From Paramylibacter ulvae (lineage in GTDB: Bacteria > Pseudomonadota > Alphaproteobacteria > Rhodobacterales > Rhodobacteraceae), in contig NZ_BMZF01000010.1 of assembly GCF_014652655.1 (NCBI RefSeq), forward strand, positions 1 to 64,000: 64,000 bases of DNA. The letters are read 5' to 3'. The translations under genes and the position numbers were made by a program. Under the pieces are notes generated by a model. It was not told the origin of the DNA and did no database searches. It saw only the letters and a program-made list of their open reading frames with translations. Within the stretch, counting starts at the first letter, position 1. The number at the start of each line of letters is the position of its first letter. Below, in pieces: positions 23,735 through 33,206 of the stretch.

Positions 23735-23749
23735 GAAATGACTCATTTC
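23735..23749. promoter_or_regulatory. Perfect 15-bp palindrome, likely Lrp-family operator
   Basis: GAAATGA-C-TCATTTC lies in the 112-bp gap between the decarboxylase and the Lrp-type gene. A perfect dyad in a divergent promoter region next to a regulator gene is a good operator candidate. Confidence 0.65.
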
Positions 23750-23784
23750 TTTGGGCAATTTGACGAAAAATGGGACGAAAAGTG

Positions 23785-24216
23785 ATGGATAAACTTGATA
23801 AACGACTTCTTTCGGAATTGCGCACCAATGCGCGGATACCGATTTCTAGCCTTGCGGCAACGCTGGGTGTGGCACGCACAACCATTCAGGCGCGTATTCA
23901 GCGCCTTGAACAAAACGGCACGATTGCTGGATACAGCTTGCGTTTGGGTGATGCATTTGCCGCGGGGCAAATCCGTGCGACTGTCTTGTTACAGGTTGAT
24001 CCCAAAGCTGGGGCAAATCTGTTTTCGCGGCTGAAATCGATTTCTGCCGTGCAAGAGGCGCATACAGCATCGGGCCGATTTGATGTGATCTTGCAAGTGG
24101 TCGCGCAAACCACCGCCGAATTGGATGCCGTTCTGGATCATATTGGCGAAATGACAGGGGTTTTATCGTCCGAAAGCTTGATACAGCTTCGCTCCAAAAT
24201 CAAACGCAGCGCGTGA
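23785..24216 (+). CDS. Lrp/AsnC-family transcriptional regulator
   Basis: 143 residues from ATG 23785 (MDKLDKRLLSELRTNARIPI). The HTH reads SSLAATLGVARTTIQARIQRLEQNGTIAGYSL; the C-terminal RAM ligand domain includes VLLQVDPKAGANLFSRL and GRFDVILQVVAQTTAEL. Lrp-family proteins sense amino acids and often control the adjacent gene; the neighbour here is a decarboxylase of a basic amino acid, so ornithine/lysine sensing is plausible inference. Confidence 0.92.
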   Translation: MDKLDKRLLSELRTNARIPISSLAATLGVARTTIQARIQRLEQNGTIAGYSLRLGDAFAAGQIRATVLLQVDPKAGANLFSRLKSISAVQEAHTASGRFDVILQVVAQTTAELDAVLDHIGEMTGVLSSESLIQLRSKIKRSA

Positions 24217-24292
24217 TTGGGTGACGGGGCTTTCCCTTCACGATTTGCACGTGTAAAAGCGCCATGAAATAAGACGTATAAGGCATGTGAAA

Positions 24293-27200
24293 ATGGCGAT
24301 GGAAAAGAATTTTGATGCAGCTTCTGCCGAGGCCGCAATTTACAAATCATGGGAAGACGCAGGCGCATTTAAAGCGGGTGCAAATGCACGCGAGGGTGCC
24401 GAAACCTTTACCATTATGATCCCACCGCCAAATGTGACCGGTGTTTTGCATATGGGCCATGCGTTTAACAACACGCTACAGGATATCCTGATCCGTTGGA
24501 AACGCATGCAAGGATACGACACGCTCTGGCAACCTGGCACCGATCATGCGGGGATCGCCACACAAATGGTTGTTGAACGCCAATTGGGTGAACAGGGCAT
24601 CAAACGCACCGATATGAGCCGCGAAGATTTCCTTGCCAAAATTTGGGAATGGAAAGAACAATCAGGTGGGACAATCATTAATCAGCTGAAACGTCTTGGC
24701 GCTTCATGCGATTTTTCACGCACCGCATTTACCATGGCGGGTGCGCAGGGCGACACGCGTATTGGGCACGAAAATTCCCCAAATTTCCATGATGCCGTGA
24801 TCAAGGTTTTTGTTGAAATGTATAACAAAGGCTTGATTTACCGCGGCAAACGTCTCGTTAACTGGGACCCGCATTTCGAAACCGCGATTTCCGACCTAGA
24901 GGTCGAAAATATCGAGGTCGACGGCCATATGTGGCATTTCAAATATCCGCTCGCCGATGGTGTGACATATACCTATCGTGAAAAGGACGAAGACGGAAAC
25001 GTCACACTAGAAGAAGAGCGCGATTACATTTCCATCGCCACCACGCGCCCCGAAACCATGCTGGGTGACGGCGCGGTTGCGGTGCACCCTGATGATGAAC
25101 GCTATGCGCCCATCGTGGGCAAGCTGTGCGAAATTCCAGTGGGGCCCAAGGAACACCGCCGCCTGATCCCGATCATCACCGATGAATATCCCGATATGAA
25201 TTTCGGGTCAGGTGCTGTGAAAATCACCGGTGCGCATGATTTCAACGACTACCAAGTCGCCAAACGCGGCGGTATCCCAATGTATCGCTTGATGGATACC
25301 AAGGGTGCGATGCGTGCCGACGGAAGAGGATATACTCACGAAGCTAATCTTGCTGGTGAAATTGCTCAAGATCCGGAGAGTATTTTGAATATTCTTCAAT
25401 CGGTTGGGCGCATTGTTCAAGATCCAGAAGACCCTGATCGAGCAATCCAAGGTGCGATTGATGAAATTAACCTGATCCCCAACGATCTGCGCGGCCTTGA
25501 TCGTTTCGAAGCGCGCAAAAAAGTGGTGGAACAGATCACATCCGAAGGTCTAGCCGTGATGCACGACGTCACACGCAAGGTTAAAGGCGACGACGGCGTT
25601 GAATCTGAAATCACAGAAACCGTTCCGATGGTCGAAAACAAACCAATCATGCAGCCATTTGGTGATCGATCAAAGGTCGTGATCGAACCGATGCTGACCG
25701 ATCAATGGTTTGTTGAAACGGATAAAATCGTTGGCCCAGCACTAGATGCCGTGCGGGATGGCACGGTTAAAATAATGCCTGAAAGCGGTGAAAAGGTTTA
25801 TTATCATTGGCTGGAAAATATCGAACCTTGGTGCATTTCGCGCCAATTGTGGTGGGGACATCAGATCCCAGTTTGGTACACTATACGAAGATTTGATGAG
25901 GGAGAAAGCAAAGGTTGGGGCTCGTTTCATGAACGTGAAGTGTTTGTAGCTGGAAGTCAAAATGAAGTTGAGCTTTGCGCAGAAAAATTTCTTGGAACAC
26001 AGGTTCGTTTTGTAAATATTTCGAACGAATTAGAATGGGACAGAGAAATACAAAAGTCGATTAATGAAGAAATAGAAACAGGTGTTTGGCGAGAGCCAAT
26101 TTGGCGCGACCCCGACGTGCTTGACACATGGTTCTCCTCTGGCCTCTGGCCAATCGGCACACTTGGTTGGCCCGAAGACACACCAGAAATGCAGAAATAT
26201 TTCCCAACCAGCACACTGGTTACAGGGCAAGATATCTTATTCTTCTGGGTTGCCCGTATGATGATGATGCAGCTTGCCGTCGTGGATCAGGTGCCATTCG
26301 ACACCGTTTATCTGCATGGTCTTGTGCGCGATGCCAAGGGCAAGAAAATGTCCAAATCAACGGGCAACGTGATGGACCCGCTTGATATCATCGACGAATA
26401 CGGCGCGGACGCCCTGCGTTTTTCAAGTGCCGCCATGGCCGCCCTTGGTGGGGTGCTCAAACTCGACATGAAACGTATCGAAGGCTATCGCAATTTTGGT
26501 ACCAAGCTGTGGAACGCCGCGCGATTTGCCGAATTTAACGAATGTAAACCAGTTGCGGATTTCGACCCAAAATCTGTCGATCAAACGCTCAATAAATGGA
26601 TTATTGGCGAAACTGCTACGGTGCTTGAATCCGTGAATAACAGCCTCGAACAATACCGTTTCAACGACGCCGCAAATGCGCTTTATGCCTTTGTCTGGGG
26701 CAAAGTTTGCGATTGGTATGTGGAGTTGTCCAAACCGTTGTTCCAAGGCGATGATGCGGCGGTAAAGGCCGAAACGCAGGCGACAATGGCATGGGTTTTG
26801 GATCAATGTTTGATCCTGTTGCATCCCATAATGCCCTATATCACAGAACAGCTTTGGGGTGATATCGCGCCGCGGGACAACCTGTTGGTTCACCAAGATT
26901 GGCCAACATACACCGTCGCTGATTTTGTTGACACCAAAGCCGCCACCGAAATGAACTGGGTGATCGGATTGATCGAACAGGTGCGTTCGGTACGTGCAGA
27001 AATGCGTGTGAATGCGGGCGCAAAAATCGCGATGATCAATCTCGGGCTTGATGCAAATGCGCAAAAGGCGTTGGATACAAATTTGACCATGATCAAGCGC
27101 CTTGCGCGGATCGAACAAGTTTCCACCGCCGATGAAGCACCCAAAGGCGCGATTACGTTACCCGTTGATGGCGGATCGTTTTGCTTACCTCTGGCCGATA

Positions 27201-27415
27201 TTATCGATGTCGCAGCGGAAAAGGCGCGCTTGTCGAAATCCATCGAAAAGCTTGAAAAAGAGTTGAACGGAATTAAGGGCAAATTGTCGAATGAAAAATT
27301 TACCGCCAACGCACCCGAAGCAGTGGTCGCCGAAAATCGCGCCCGTGTGGAAACAGGCGGGGAAGAACTCGCAACGCTAAAAGCGGCATATGAGCGGGTA
27401 GAGTCGCTCAGCTAA
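24293..27415 (+). CDS. valS: Valyl-tRNA synthetase
   Basis: 1040 residues from ATG 24293 (AAGG nine bases upstream). Class I signatures: HIGH as [10 protein letters not shown] near 50-59, and KMSKS as [14 protein letters not shown] near 684-697. Editing domain features: [17 protein letters not shown]-terminal coiled-coil arm ([23 protein letters not shown]) is present. Longer than the usual 870-1000 residues because of two inserts, encoded at about 25321-25470 and 25880-26105, which use AT-richer codons (ATA, AGA, GGA) than the rest. An antisense frame at 26423-27118 is a shadow. Confidence 0.97.
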   Translation: MAMEKNFDAASAEAAIYKSWEDAGAFKAGANAREGAETFTIMIPPPNVTGVLHMGHAFNNTLQDILIRWKRMQGYDTLWQPGTDHAGIATQMVVERQLGEQGIKRTDMSREDFLAKIWEWKEQSGGTIINQLKRLGASCDFSRTAFTMAGAQGDTRIGHENSPNFHDAVIKVFVEMYNKGLIYRGKRLVNWDPHFETAISDLEVENIEVDGHMWHFKYPLADGVTYTYREKDEDGNVTLEEERDYISIATTRPETMLGDGAVAVHPDDERYAPIVGKLCEIPVGPKEHRRLIPIITDEYPDMNFGSGAVKITGAHDFNDYQVAKRGGIPMYRLMDTKGAMRADGRGYTHEANLAGEIAQDPESILNILQSVGRIVQDPEDPDRAIQGAIDEINLIPNDLRGLDRFEARKKVVEQITSEGLAVMHDVTRKVKGDDGVESEITETVPMVENKPIMQPFGDRSKVVIEPMLTDQWFVETDKIVGPALDAVRDGTVKIMPESGEKVYYHWLENIEPWCISRQLWWGHQIPVWYTIRRFDEGESKGWGSFHEREVFVAGSQNEVELCAEKFLGTQVRFVNISNELEWDREIQKSINEEIETGVWREPIWRDPDVLDTWFSSGLWPIGTLGWPEDTPEMQKYFPTSTLVTGQDILFFWVARMMMMQLAVVDQVPFDTVYLHGLVRDAKGKKMSKSTGNVMDPLDIIDEYGADALRFSSAAMAALGGVLKLDMKRIEGYRNFGTKLWNAARFAEFNECKPVADFDPKSVDQTLNKWIIGETATVLESVNNSLEQYRFNDAANALYAFVWGKVCDWYVELSKPLFQGDDAAVKAETQATMAWVLDQCLILLHPIMPYITEQLWGDIAPRDNLLVHQDWPTYTVADFVDTKAATEMNWVIGLIEQVRSVRAEMRVNAGAKIAMINLGLDANAQKALDTNLTMIKRLARIEQVSTADEAPKGAITLPVDGGSFCLPLADIIDVAAEKARLSKSIEKLEKELNGIKGKLSNEKFTANAPEAVVAENRARVETGGEELATLKAAYERVESLS

Positions 27416-27420
27416 CTACT

Positions 27421-27500
27421 CCAAATGTTCTAAATATCCTCGCCGAAGGCGGCTGAACCAACGTCTGAATGCCTTCGGCGAGGATGTATTAAACATTTGG
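27421..27500. repeat. 30-bp imperfect inverted repeat after valS
   Basis: The arms at 27421-27450 and 27471-27500 match at 26 of 30 positions, with a perfect inner part ATCCTCGCCGAAGGC / GCCTTCGGCGAGGAT and a 20-nt loop. No T-run follows, so a classical terminator is unlikely. It could be a mobile palindromic element, a transcript-end stabiliser or a small structured RNA. Confidence 0.7.
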
Positions 27501-27565
27501 AAACGAATTTGTTTCAAATTGTAACTACGGAACAGGCGGGGACGCCGATGACCGTACATTTGGAG

Positions 27566-27597
27566 ACGGCCTTGGGGAATCCTCGGGGCCGTTTTTT
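27566..27597 (+). terminator. Rho-independent terminator downstream of valS
   Basis: Stem ACGGCC/GGCCGT with an inner GGGG/CCTC stem, directly followed by TTTTTT (27592-27597). It would end transcripts running from valS, or from a short RNA starting in 27500-27560. Confidence 0.75.
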
Positions 27598-27600
27598 CGA

Positions 27601-27774
27601 TTAGTGCGCGGCGACAAGTCGGCCAGATTGCGCATCATAACACAGGGTTAACACCGGCTCTCCGTTTTCGATTGGAGCGGCATAATACATGCCGAATTTC
27701 GTAAGATTTATTGTACGATAGCGAGATACTAGGGCAGTGTTTGATACGAATTCATCAGATTTGATCGGTTTCAT
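27601..27774 (-). CDS. Small protein, unknown function
   Basis: 57 residues from ATG 27774, with AAAGGA eight bases upstream; the open frame reaches 27828, but the first 18 codons are less likely. It reads MKPIKSDEFVSNTALVSRYR then NLTKFGMYYAAPIENGEPVLTLCYDAQSGRLVAAH. The end resembles the last 20 residues of the neighbouring Tat-signal protein (ILTLYFDKTVGAMRAVE), hinting at a common small domain. It has no signal peptide. Confidence 0.5.
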   Translation of the reverse strand: MKPIKSDEFVSNTALVSRYRTINLTKFGMYYAAPIENGEPVLTLCYDAQSGRLVAAH

Positions 27775-27864
27775 GTCATAGATCCTTTGGCAGCAGTTAC
27801 CAGATTGTGCGAATCGATCTGGTTGCAATGCAATATGTAGCAGCTCTATGTGAATTCTTTGTAA

Positions 27865-28047
27865 CTACGGCACCAAACGTTCCACGGCACGCATTGCGCC
27901 AACTGTTTTGTCAAAATAGAGTGTAAGGATACGACGCCCACCCGTGCTGGCGGCGATCTTGGGCAAAAAACGTGCACCGACGGCTGCGCCACCCGTTGCC
28001 AACACACCGCGACGGGTCATTTTAACGGTTGGTTTCGAATTTGACAT
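27865..28047 (-). CDS. Small Tat-exported protein, unknown function
   Basis: 60 residues. The N-terminus carries a twin-arginine motif and hydrophobic run (KMTRRGVLATGGAAVGA), so export by the Tat pathway is likely. The remaining 28 residues (GGRRILTLYFDKTVGAMRAVERLVP) share the LTL-Y/F-D pattern with the previous small gene. GGGGGA precedes the ATG. Too small to be an enzyme by itself; no family recognised. Confidence 0.6.
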   Translation of the reverse strand: MSNSKPTVKMTRRGVLATGGAAVGARFLPKIAASTGGRRILTLYFDKTVGAMRAVERLVP

Positions 28048-28137
28048 CTTTATCCCCCATTTAGTAATTGCGCCAAGTTTACATATGATGTGAAGTCGAA
28101 ATTACAAGTTTGAACACCATTACACGGGACTGTCTCA

Positions 28138-29256
28138 ATGAATAAAACTCCAGCGGGACCAAGGTTCACTAAACTGACTAAGTCGCTTGCGGCGAGCGTT
28201 CCTTTTGTGGGGCCTGAAACACAAGAGCGGCTTCGAGGACGCGCATTCGATGCGCGATTAGGGGCAAACGAGAGCGTTTTTGGCCCATCAGCAAAGGTTC
28301 TTGGCGCTATTGCTGATGCATCACAGCATATGTGGAAATATTCTGATCCGGAAAGTGCGGATTTGCGTGACGCGCTTGGCGTGCACCACGGTGTTGCACC
28401 AGAAAACATCGTCATTGGCGAAGGTATCGATGGTCTGCTTGGATATTTGGTGCGTTTACTGGTGGAAGCGGGGGATACGGTTGTGACATCGCTTGGCGCG
28501 TACCCGACGTTTAATTATCATGTCACAGGGTATGGTGGCGAATTGATCACTGTTCCATACCGTGGAGACTTTGAAGATCCTGATGCGTTGATTGCGATGG
28601 CGAATAAGGCCCAGCCAAAGCTAATTTATTTTGCAAACCCTGACAATCCGATGGGAACTGTGCATTCTTTAAATGCCGTGCAGAAAATGATCGATGAAGT
28701 TCCTGATGGCAGCCTGCTGATTTTAGACGAAGCTTATATTGAATGTGCACCGGACGGCAGCAGCCCAGCATTCGACACGGATAATCCAAATGTCATCCGC
28801 ATGCGTACATTTTCCAAGGCTTATGGCATGGCGGGTGCGCGGGTTGGATATGCAATTGGTCATGTTGATCTCATTCGTGCATTTGACAAGGTTCGTAACC
28901 ATTTTGGCATTCCAAAGATTTCACAAATGGCGGCTTTGGCTGCCTTGAACGATCAACAATATTTGTCGCAAGTTATTGCGCAAATTAATGATGCAAAACG
29001 AAAAATTACCGAGATTGGTGCGGCGAATGGTTTGACAGCGCTCACGTCTGCAACCAATTTTGTCACCTTGGATTGTGGGGCTGATGGCGATTACGCACGG
29101 CGCGTTGTTGGAGCACTTGGCGAATTGGGCGTGTTTGTGCGTATGCCATTTGTGCCACCACATGATCGCTGTATCCGTGTTTCGGCAGGAACAGCTGATG
29201 ATTTAGCGTTGTTTGCAAAAGTGTTGCCGCAGGCGTTGGAAATGGCGCGGGTCTAA
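28138..29256 (+). CDS. PLP-dependent aminotransferase, histidinol-phosphate type
   Basis: 372 residues, fold type I. Signatures: DARLGANESVFGPSAKVL at the start, FANPDNPMGTVHSLNAV, LILDEAYIECAPDG and the PLP lysine box TFSKAYGMAGARVGYAIG (near residue 224). These match HisC-like aminotransferases acting on histidinol phosphate or aromatic amino acids. No other histidine genes are nearby, so aromatic amino acid transamination is equally likely. It converges with the next gene (4-bp overlap). Confidence 0.85.
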   Translation: MNKTPAGPRFTKLTKSLAASVPFVGPETQERLRGRAFDARLGANESVFGPSAKVLGAIADASQHMWKYSDPESADLRDALGVHHGVAPENIVIGEGIDGLLGYLVRLLVEAGDTVVTSLGAYPTFNYHVTGYGGELITVPYRGDFEDPDALIAMANKAQPKLIYFANPDNPMGTVHSLNAVQKMIDEVPDGSLLILDEAYIECAPDGSSPAFDTDNPNVIRMRTFSKAYGMAGARVGYAIGHVDLIRAFDKVRNHFGIPKISQMAALAALNDQQYLSQVIAQINDAKRKITEIGAANGLTALTSATNFVTLDCGADGDYARRVVGALGELGVFVRMPFVPPHDRCIRVSAGTADDLALFAKVLPQALEMARV

Positions 29257-30458
29257 CCGAAATTGTGACTAGCAATAACGGCACTTGCCGCAGAAAGTGC
29301 ATCATCGCCATGCGGGATTTTGTTGCGTTTCAATGCAAAATCAATGGCGCCCAGCGTACCCATGACCATGTGCACATTCAAATGCCCCATATGCCCAATA
29401 CGAAAATATTGGGCATATTCAGGTGTGTTGGGTTGCGCCATGCCAAGACCGATGCCAAGGGTCACACCCGCAAGATGTTCACAATCATGGCGCAATATGC
29501 CGCCAACGTCGGGGGTGGTTTGAATGGATGACACTGCCAACGATCGTTTTGATCGGTTCTCAATGTTGTGCCACATGGTTCCTGTGTCACCCCAACGCTC
29601 AATCGCCGACCAAATTGCATTTGCAAATGTTTCGTGGCGTGCCCAGACATTTTCGATGCCTTCTTCATGCACTATCATATCCAAGGCTTCGCGAAGCGCA
29701 TACAAATGATGTGTTGGGGCCGTTCCGCCAAAGTGCTGGTAATACACATCGGGTTTTGCGCGTGTCGTCCAATCCCAATATAAACTAGGGCTGACGTTTT
29801 TATGTGCCTCTTGCGCTTTTTCGTTGAAAAAGACGAATGCCAAACCCGCTGGTGTCATCAAACCTTTTTGACAGGCCGAGACCATCACATCGACGCCCCA
29901 TTGATCCATTTCATGTGGTTCACACCCCAAGCTGGCAATGCAATCGACCATGAAAAGAGCGGGATGATTGGCGTCGTCAATTGCCTTGCGCAGGGCAGGA
30001 ATATCATTTTGAACCGAACTCGCCGTATCTGTTTGAACCGTTAACACGGCACGAATGTCGTGTGATTTATCGGCCAATAGGCGTTCACACACCTGCAAAG
30101 GGTCGGCATCGGCATGCATGCCAAAATTCATTAATTCCACATCAATTCCAAGGCTTTTGCCCATATCGCCCCAGCCAGGCCCAAACCGACCTGTGCCAAG
30201 AACCAGCACCTTGTCGCCAGCATTCAATGTGTTGTTTATCGACGCTTCCCAAGCGGCATGGCCGTTGCCAATATAAATCGCAACATTACCAGTTGTGCGC
30301 GCAACCTGTTTCAAATCTGGCAATATGGTTGCCGTCATATCAATCATTTCGCCTTCATATATATTGGGCGATGCACGGTGCATGGCGCGAATAACACGCT
30401 CTGGCATTACCGATGGACCTGGAATTGCGAGGATGGTGCGACCGTGGTGTAGTGACAT
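29253..30458 (-). CDS. Serine/alanine-glyoxylate aminotransferase family protein
   Basis: 401 residues, class V aminotransferase. It starts TILAIPGPSVMPERVIRAMHRASPNIYEGE, with AWEASINNTLNAGDKVLVLGTGRFG, a substrate-loop VDCIASLGCEPHEMDQWGVD and the PLP lysine box VSACQKGLMTPAGLAFV. It transfers the amino group of serine or alanine to glyoxylate or pyruvate in photorespiration-like or serine-cycle metabolism. Divergent from the ABC exporter. Confidence 0.88.
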   Translation of the reverse strand: MSLHHGRTILAIPGPSVMPERVIRAMHRASPNIYEGEMIDMTATILPDLKQVARTTGNVAIYIGNGHAAWEASINNTLNAGDKVLVLGTGRFGPGWGDMGKSLGIDVELMNFGMHADADPLQVCERLLADKSHDIRAVLTVQTDTASSVQNDIPALRKAIDDANHPALFMVDCIASLGCEPHEMDQWGVDVMVSACQKGLMTPAGLAFVFFNEKAQEAHKNVSPSLYWDWTTRAKPDVYYQHFGGTAPTHHLYALREALDMIVHEEGIENVWARHETFANAIWSAIERWGDTGTMWHNIENRSKRSLAVSSIQTTPDVGGILRHDCEHLAGVTLGIGLGMAQPNTPEYAQYFRIGHMGHLNVHMVMGTLGAIDFALKRNKIPHGDDALSAASAVIASHNFG

Positions 30459-30589
30459 GAATTCAACCTAATGTTTTTTCTTTTGTTAGGCTTCACAACA
30501 GCTTGCGTCAAACACTTGTTGCAAATGGACTGTTGGACAGTGCGATTTGGCGTGATATGACAAAACGAATTGACTGGGGAAAAGGCTGT

Positions 30590-32467
30590 ATGTCCACAAA
30601 AACGACGGATCAAATTAGTGTTCGCGCGGCATATGGGCGGATGTGGCGCGATTGGTTGCGCCCACACGCGGGTGTTTTGGCTGGCACGCTTATCTTGATG
30701 ATTATCGTGGCTGGCGCGGCCGCAGGATATGCCAAATTCATGCAAATGGTGATGTCTGCGTTTGAGCATGGTGCACAAGATGTGATTTATTGGGGCCCGA
30801 TCGGGATTATCGTTTTGACCGCGTCAAAAGGGCTGTGCCGATACGGTTATCAGATCATTCAAAACAAAGTGCTGACCCGTGTTCAGGCCGATATGCAAGC
30901 AAAGATGTTTGATAGTTTGGTTTATATGGATCTATCGAATCTGTTGGCGGAATCGCCCGCGGCATTGGCATCGCGTTTTTCCGCAGATATCGAATTGGTT
31001 CGCACCGCGACAACAGAAGTGTTTGGTTCAGTTACCGCGATTTTAACTGTGATTGCTACCTTTGCGGTGATGTTATCGATCGATTGGGCAATGACGCTCG
31101 GACTTATCGTGATTTTCGCGTTGGCGTTTGGTCCTGTGGGAATTGCGGGATCACGGGTGCGTAAAATTTCGTCTGATACCCAAGAGGAAATCGCGGCGAT
31201 GACTGGCGCAGTGAACGAAGGCCTGTCAGGTATCCGCATGGTGCGCACCTATCGTTTGGAAGAACGGTTAAAGGATGGCGCAAACCAAGTGTTTGAACGC
31301 CTATACAAACTGCGTGTCGATTTGATGAAATGGCAGGCAAGCGTTTCACCCCTAATGGAAATCTTGGGTGGTTTGGCCATCGCGATGCTGTTATTTTTGG
31401 TTGCACTTCGGATGCGTTCTGGTGCGATTGATTTGGCCGGGTTTATTGGGCTGTTGACTGCACTTGGCGTGGCCACAAATCCAGCGCGTAAATTGGGCAA
31501 GGCTTATGCCACTGGATTACAGGGGATGGGTGCGTTGGATCGTGTGTTTGCACTGTTCGATACGCCCCAAATCATCGCTGACGGTACGTTTGAATATGCT
31601 GATGGCACTCGTGCCAATGGCAGTATTTCATTCGAAAATGTGAATTTTAAATACCCCGATGGATATCATGCGTTGCACGATATGAATTTGGAAATTGGGG
31701 CAGGTAAAACCTATGCCTTTGTTGGGCGTTCTGGTGCTGGCAAATCTACCGTGTTTAACCTGTTGCCGCGTTTGTTTGATGCCACGGGTGGCGTGATCAA
31801 AATTGATGGCCGTGCGATCGATGAATTTAAACTGTCTGCACTACGCGATCAGATTTCGGTGGTCAGCCAAGACAGCGTGCTGTTGTCAGCGACCGTGCTG
31901 GACAACATTTCATTTGGCCGTACCGATGCCAGCCAAGTTGATTGTATTAAGGCGGCCAAGGCCGCAGCCGCGCACAGCTTTATCAACAAATTGCCCGATG
32001 GTTACAATACAATGATCGATCCATCAAAGGCTGCGTTTTCAGGTGGGGAAAAACAACGCCTGTCAATTGCACGCGCGATTTTGCGCGATGCACCGATATT
32101 GTTGCTCGATGAGCCAACATCTGCACTGGACGCGGAATCAGAAGCATCCATTCGCAAGGCGCTGGATGAATTATCAAGGGGGCGCACAACCTTGGTCATT
32201 GCGCATCGCTTGTCCACCATTTTGGATGCGGATCAAATCGTGGTGATGGATCAGGGGCGTATTGTGGATCAAGGCAGCCATGATGAATTGCTGGAACGTG
32301 GCGGTATTTATGCCGATCTGTTCAATCTGCAATTCGATACCACACCAATTCATGGCACAGAACGCAACACACGTTCATTCGCTGGGCGTGGCGCGCAAAA
32401 GCTGATGAAATCCCCGCTTGGGCGATTGGTGCGATTTATGGGAATTAACGGTGATACCGATGGCTAA
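30590..32467 (+). CDS. ABC-type exporter, fused membrane and ATPase domains
   Basis: 625 residues from ATG 30590 (GGGGAAAAGG upstream; the frame is open from 30503). The membrane domain has six segments (residues about 25-335). The nucleotide-binding domain has Walker A GRSGAGKST, the signature FSGGEKQRLSIARA, Walker B ILLLDEPTSALD and the H-loop IAHRLST. This is an MsbA-like half transporter, functional as a dimer, exporting lipids or drugs. It overlaps the convergent glycosyltransferase by 23 bp. Confidence 0.93.
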   Translation: MSTKTTDQISVRAAYGRMWRDWLRPHAGVLAGTLILMIIVAGAAAGYAKFMQMVMSAFEHGAQDVIYWGPIGIIVLTASKGLCRYGYQIIQNKVLTRVQADMQAKMFDSLVYMDLSNLLAESPAALASRFSADIELVRTATTEVFGSVTAILTVIATFAVMLSIDWAMTLGLIVIFALAFGPVGIAGSRVRKISSDTQEEIAAMTGAVNEGLSGIRMVRTYRLEERLKDGANQVFERLYKLRVDLMKWQASVSPLMEILGGLAIAMLLFLVALRMRSGAIDLAGFIGLLTALGVATNPARKLGKAYATGLQGMGALDRVFALFDTPQIIADGTFEYADGTRANGSISFENVNFKYPDGYHALHDMNLEIGAGKTYAFVGRSGAGKSTVFNLLPRLFDATGGVIKIDGRAIDEFKLSALRDQISVVSQDSVLLSATVLDNISFGRTDASQVDCIKAAKAAAAHSFINKLPDGYNTMIDPSKAAFSGGEKQRLSIARAILRDAPILLLDEPTSALDAESEASIRKALDELSRGRTTLVIAHRLSTILDADQIVVMDQGRIVDQGSHDELLERGGIYADLFNLQFDTTPIHGTERNTRSFAGRGAQKLMKSPLGRLVRFMGINGDTDG

Positions 32468-33125
32468 GCAGTTTGGGGTCACGCCCCAAATAGTATAGTA
32501 CCAGTGTGCCAATGTTTTTGGTGCCGCGGCGAAACCAGCCATCGTTGACAAACCGATCCGCATTTGTGGTTGCAGTGAATTTTAACGCCGTTTTCTGACG
32601 GCCAATTTTGTTGGACATTGCGACATCTTCCATCAACGGGATATCGCGAAAACCGCCTGTTGATCGATACATCGCCTTTGAAATCAACAGTGTTTGATCA
32701 CCATATGGCAACCCAAACAATCGTGATCGTATGTTTGCCCAACCTGCCACGAACGATGCGCCAAATCCGCTTGCATCGAATTGCAACTTGCCAAATCCTG
32801 CTTTGCTGTTGGTTTGGACGTGTTGCAAAACGACATCGGCCCAACCGGTTGATAATCGCGTGTCTGAATGGACGAAAAACAACCATTCGCCGCGTGCTGC
32901 ATTTGCACCCGCGGCCATCTGTGTTCCACGCCCCTTGGGGCATGAAATGATATTCACGCCCAACTCATCGCCAATTTTAATGGTGTCATCGCTGGAACCG
33001 CCATCGGCAAAGATAACTTCGCAGACCAATCCAGCGCTCATGCCTTCAAATAAACCGGCCATCATCGGGCCCAGCGTGTTGGCGCTGTTCAAGGTTGGAA
33101 TAATGATGGACACTGGTGCGGGCAT
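32445..33125 (-). CDS. Family 2 glycosyltransferase (TIGR04283 type)
   Basis: 226 residues. GT-A fold markers: PVSIIIPTLNSANTLGPMM, the nucleotide-binding FADGGSSDDTIKI and the family signature KGRGTQMAAGANAARGEWLFFVHSDTRL (DxD-like SDTR). TIGR04283 proteins are often near radical-SAM or selenium-related genes, but none is seen here. Substrate unknown. It is divergent from ygfZ with a 19-bp palindrome between them. Confidence 0.88.
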   Translation of the reverse strand: MPAPVSIIIPTLNSANTLGPMMAGLFEGMSAGLVCEVIFADGGSSDDTIKIGDELGVNIISCPKGRGTQMAAGANAARGEWLFFVHSDTRLSTGWADVVLQHVQTNSKAGFGKLQFDASGFGASFVAGWANIRSRLFGLPYGDQTLLISKAMYRSTGGFRDIPLMEDVAMSNKIGRQKTALKFTATTNADRFVNDGWFRRGTKNIGTLVLYYLGRDPKLLSHRYHR

Positions 33126-33152
33126 GGGTCATAGATTTTTACTGTTCCATGG

Positions 33153-33171
33153 CTTCATATCGGATATGAAG
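33153..33171. promoter_or_regulatory. 19-bp perfect palindrome between glycosyltransferase and ygfZ
   Basis: CTTCATATC-G-GATATGAAG lies 28 bp before the glycosyltransferase start and 36 bp before ygfZ. It is symmetric about 33162. A dimeric regulator site is likely; the regulator is unknown. Confidence 0.6.
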
Positions 33172-33206
33172 AAAAATATCATCCCAAATCGAAGGATTGC
33201 TACATT

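Noticed and set aside
26423-27118. 231-codon antisense frame in valS
   Set aside because: Shadow of a long conserved gene; no independent signals.
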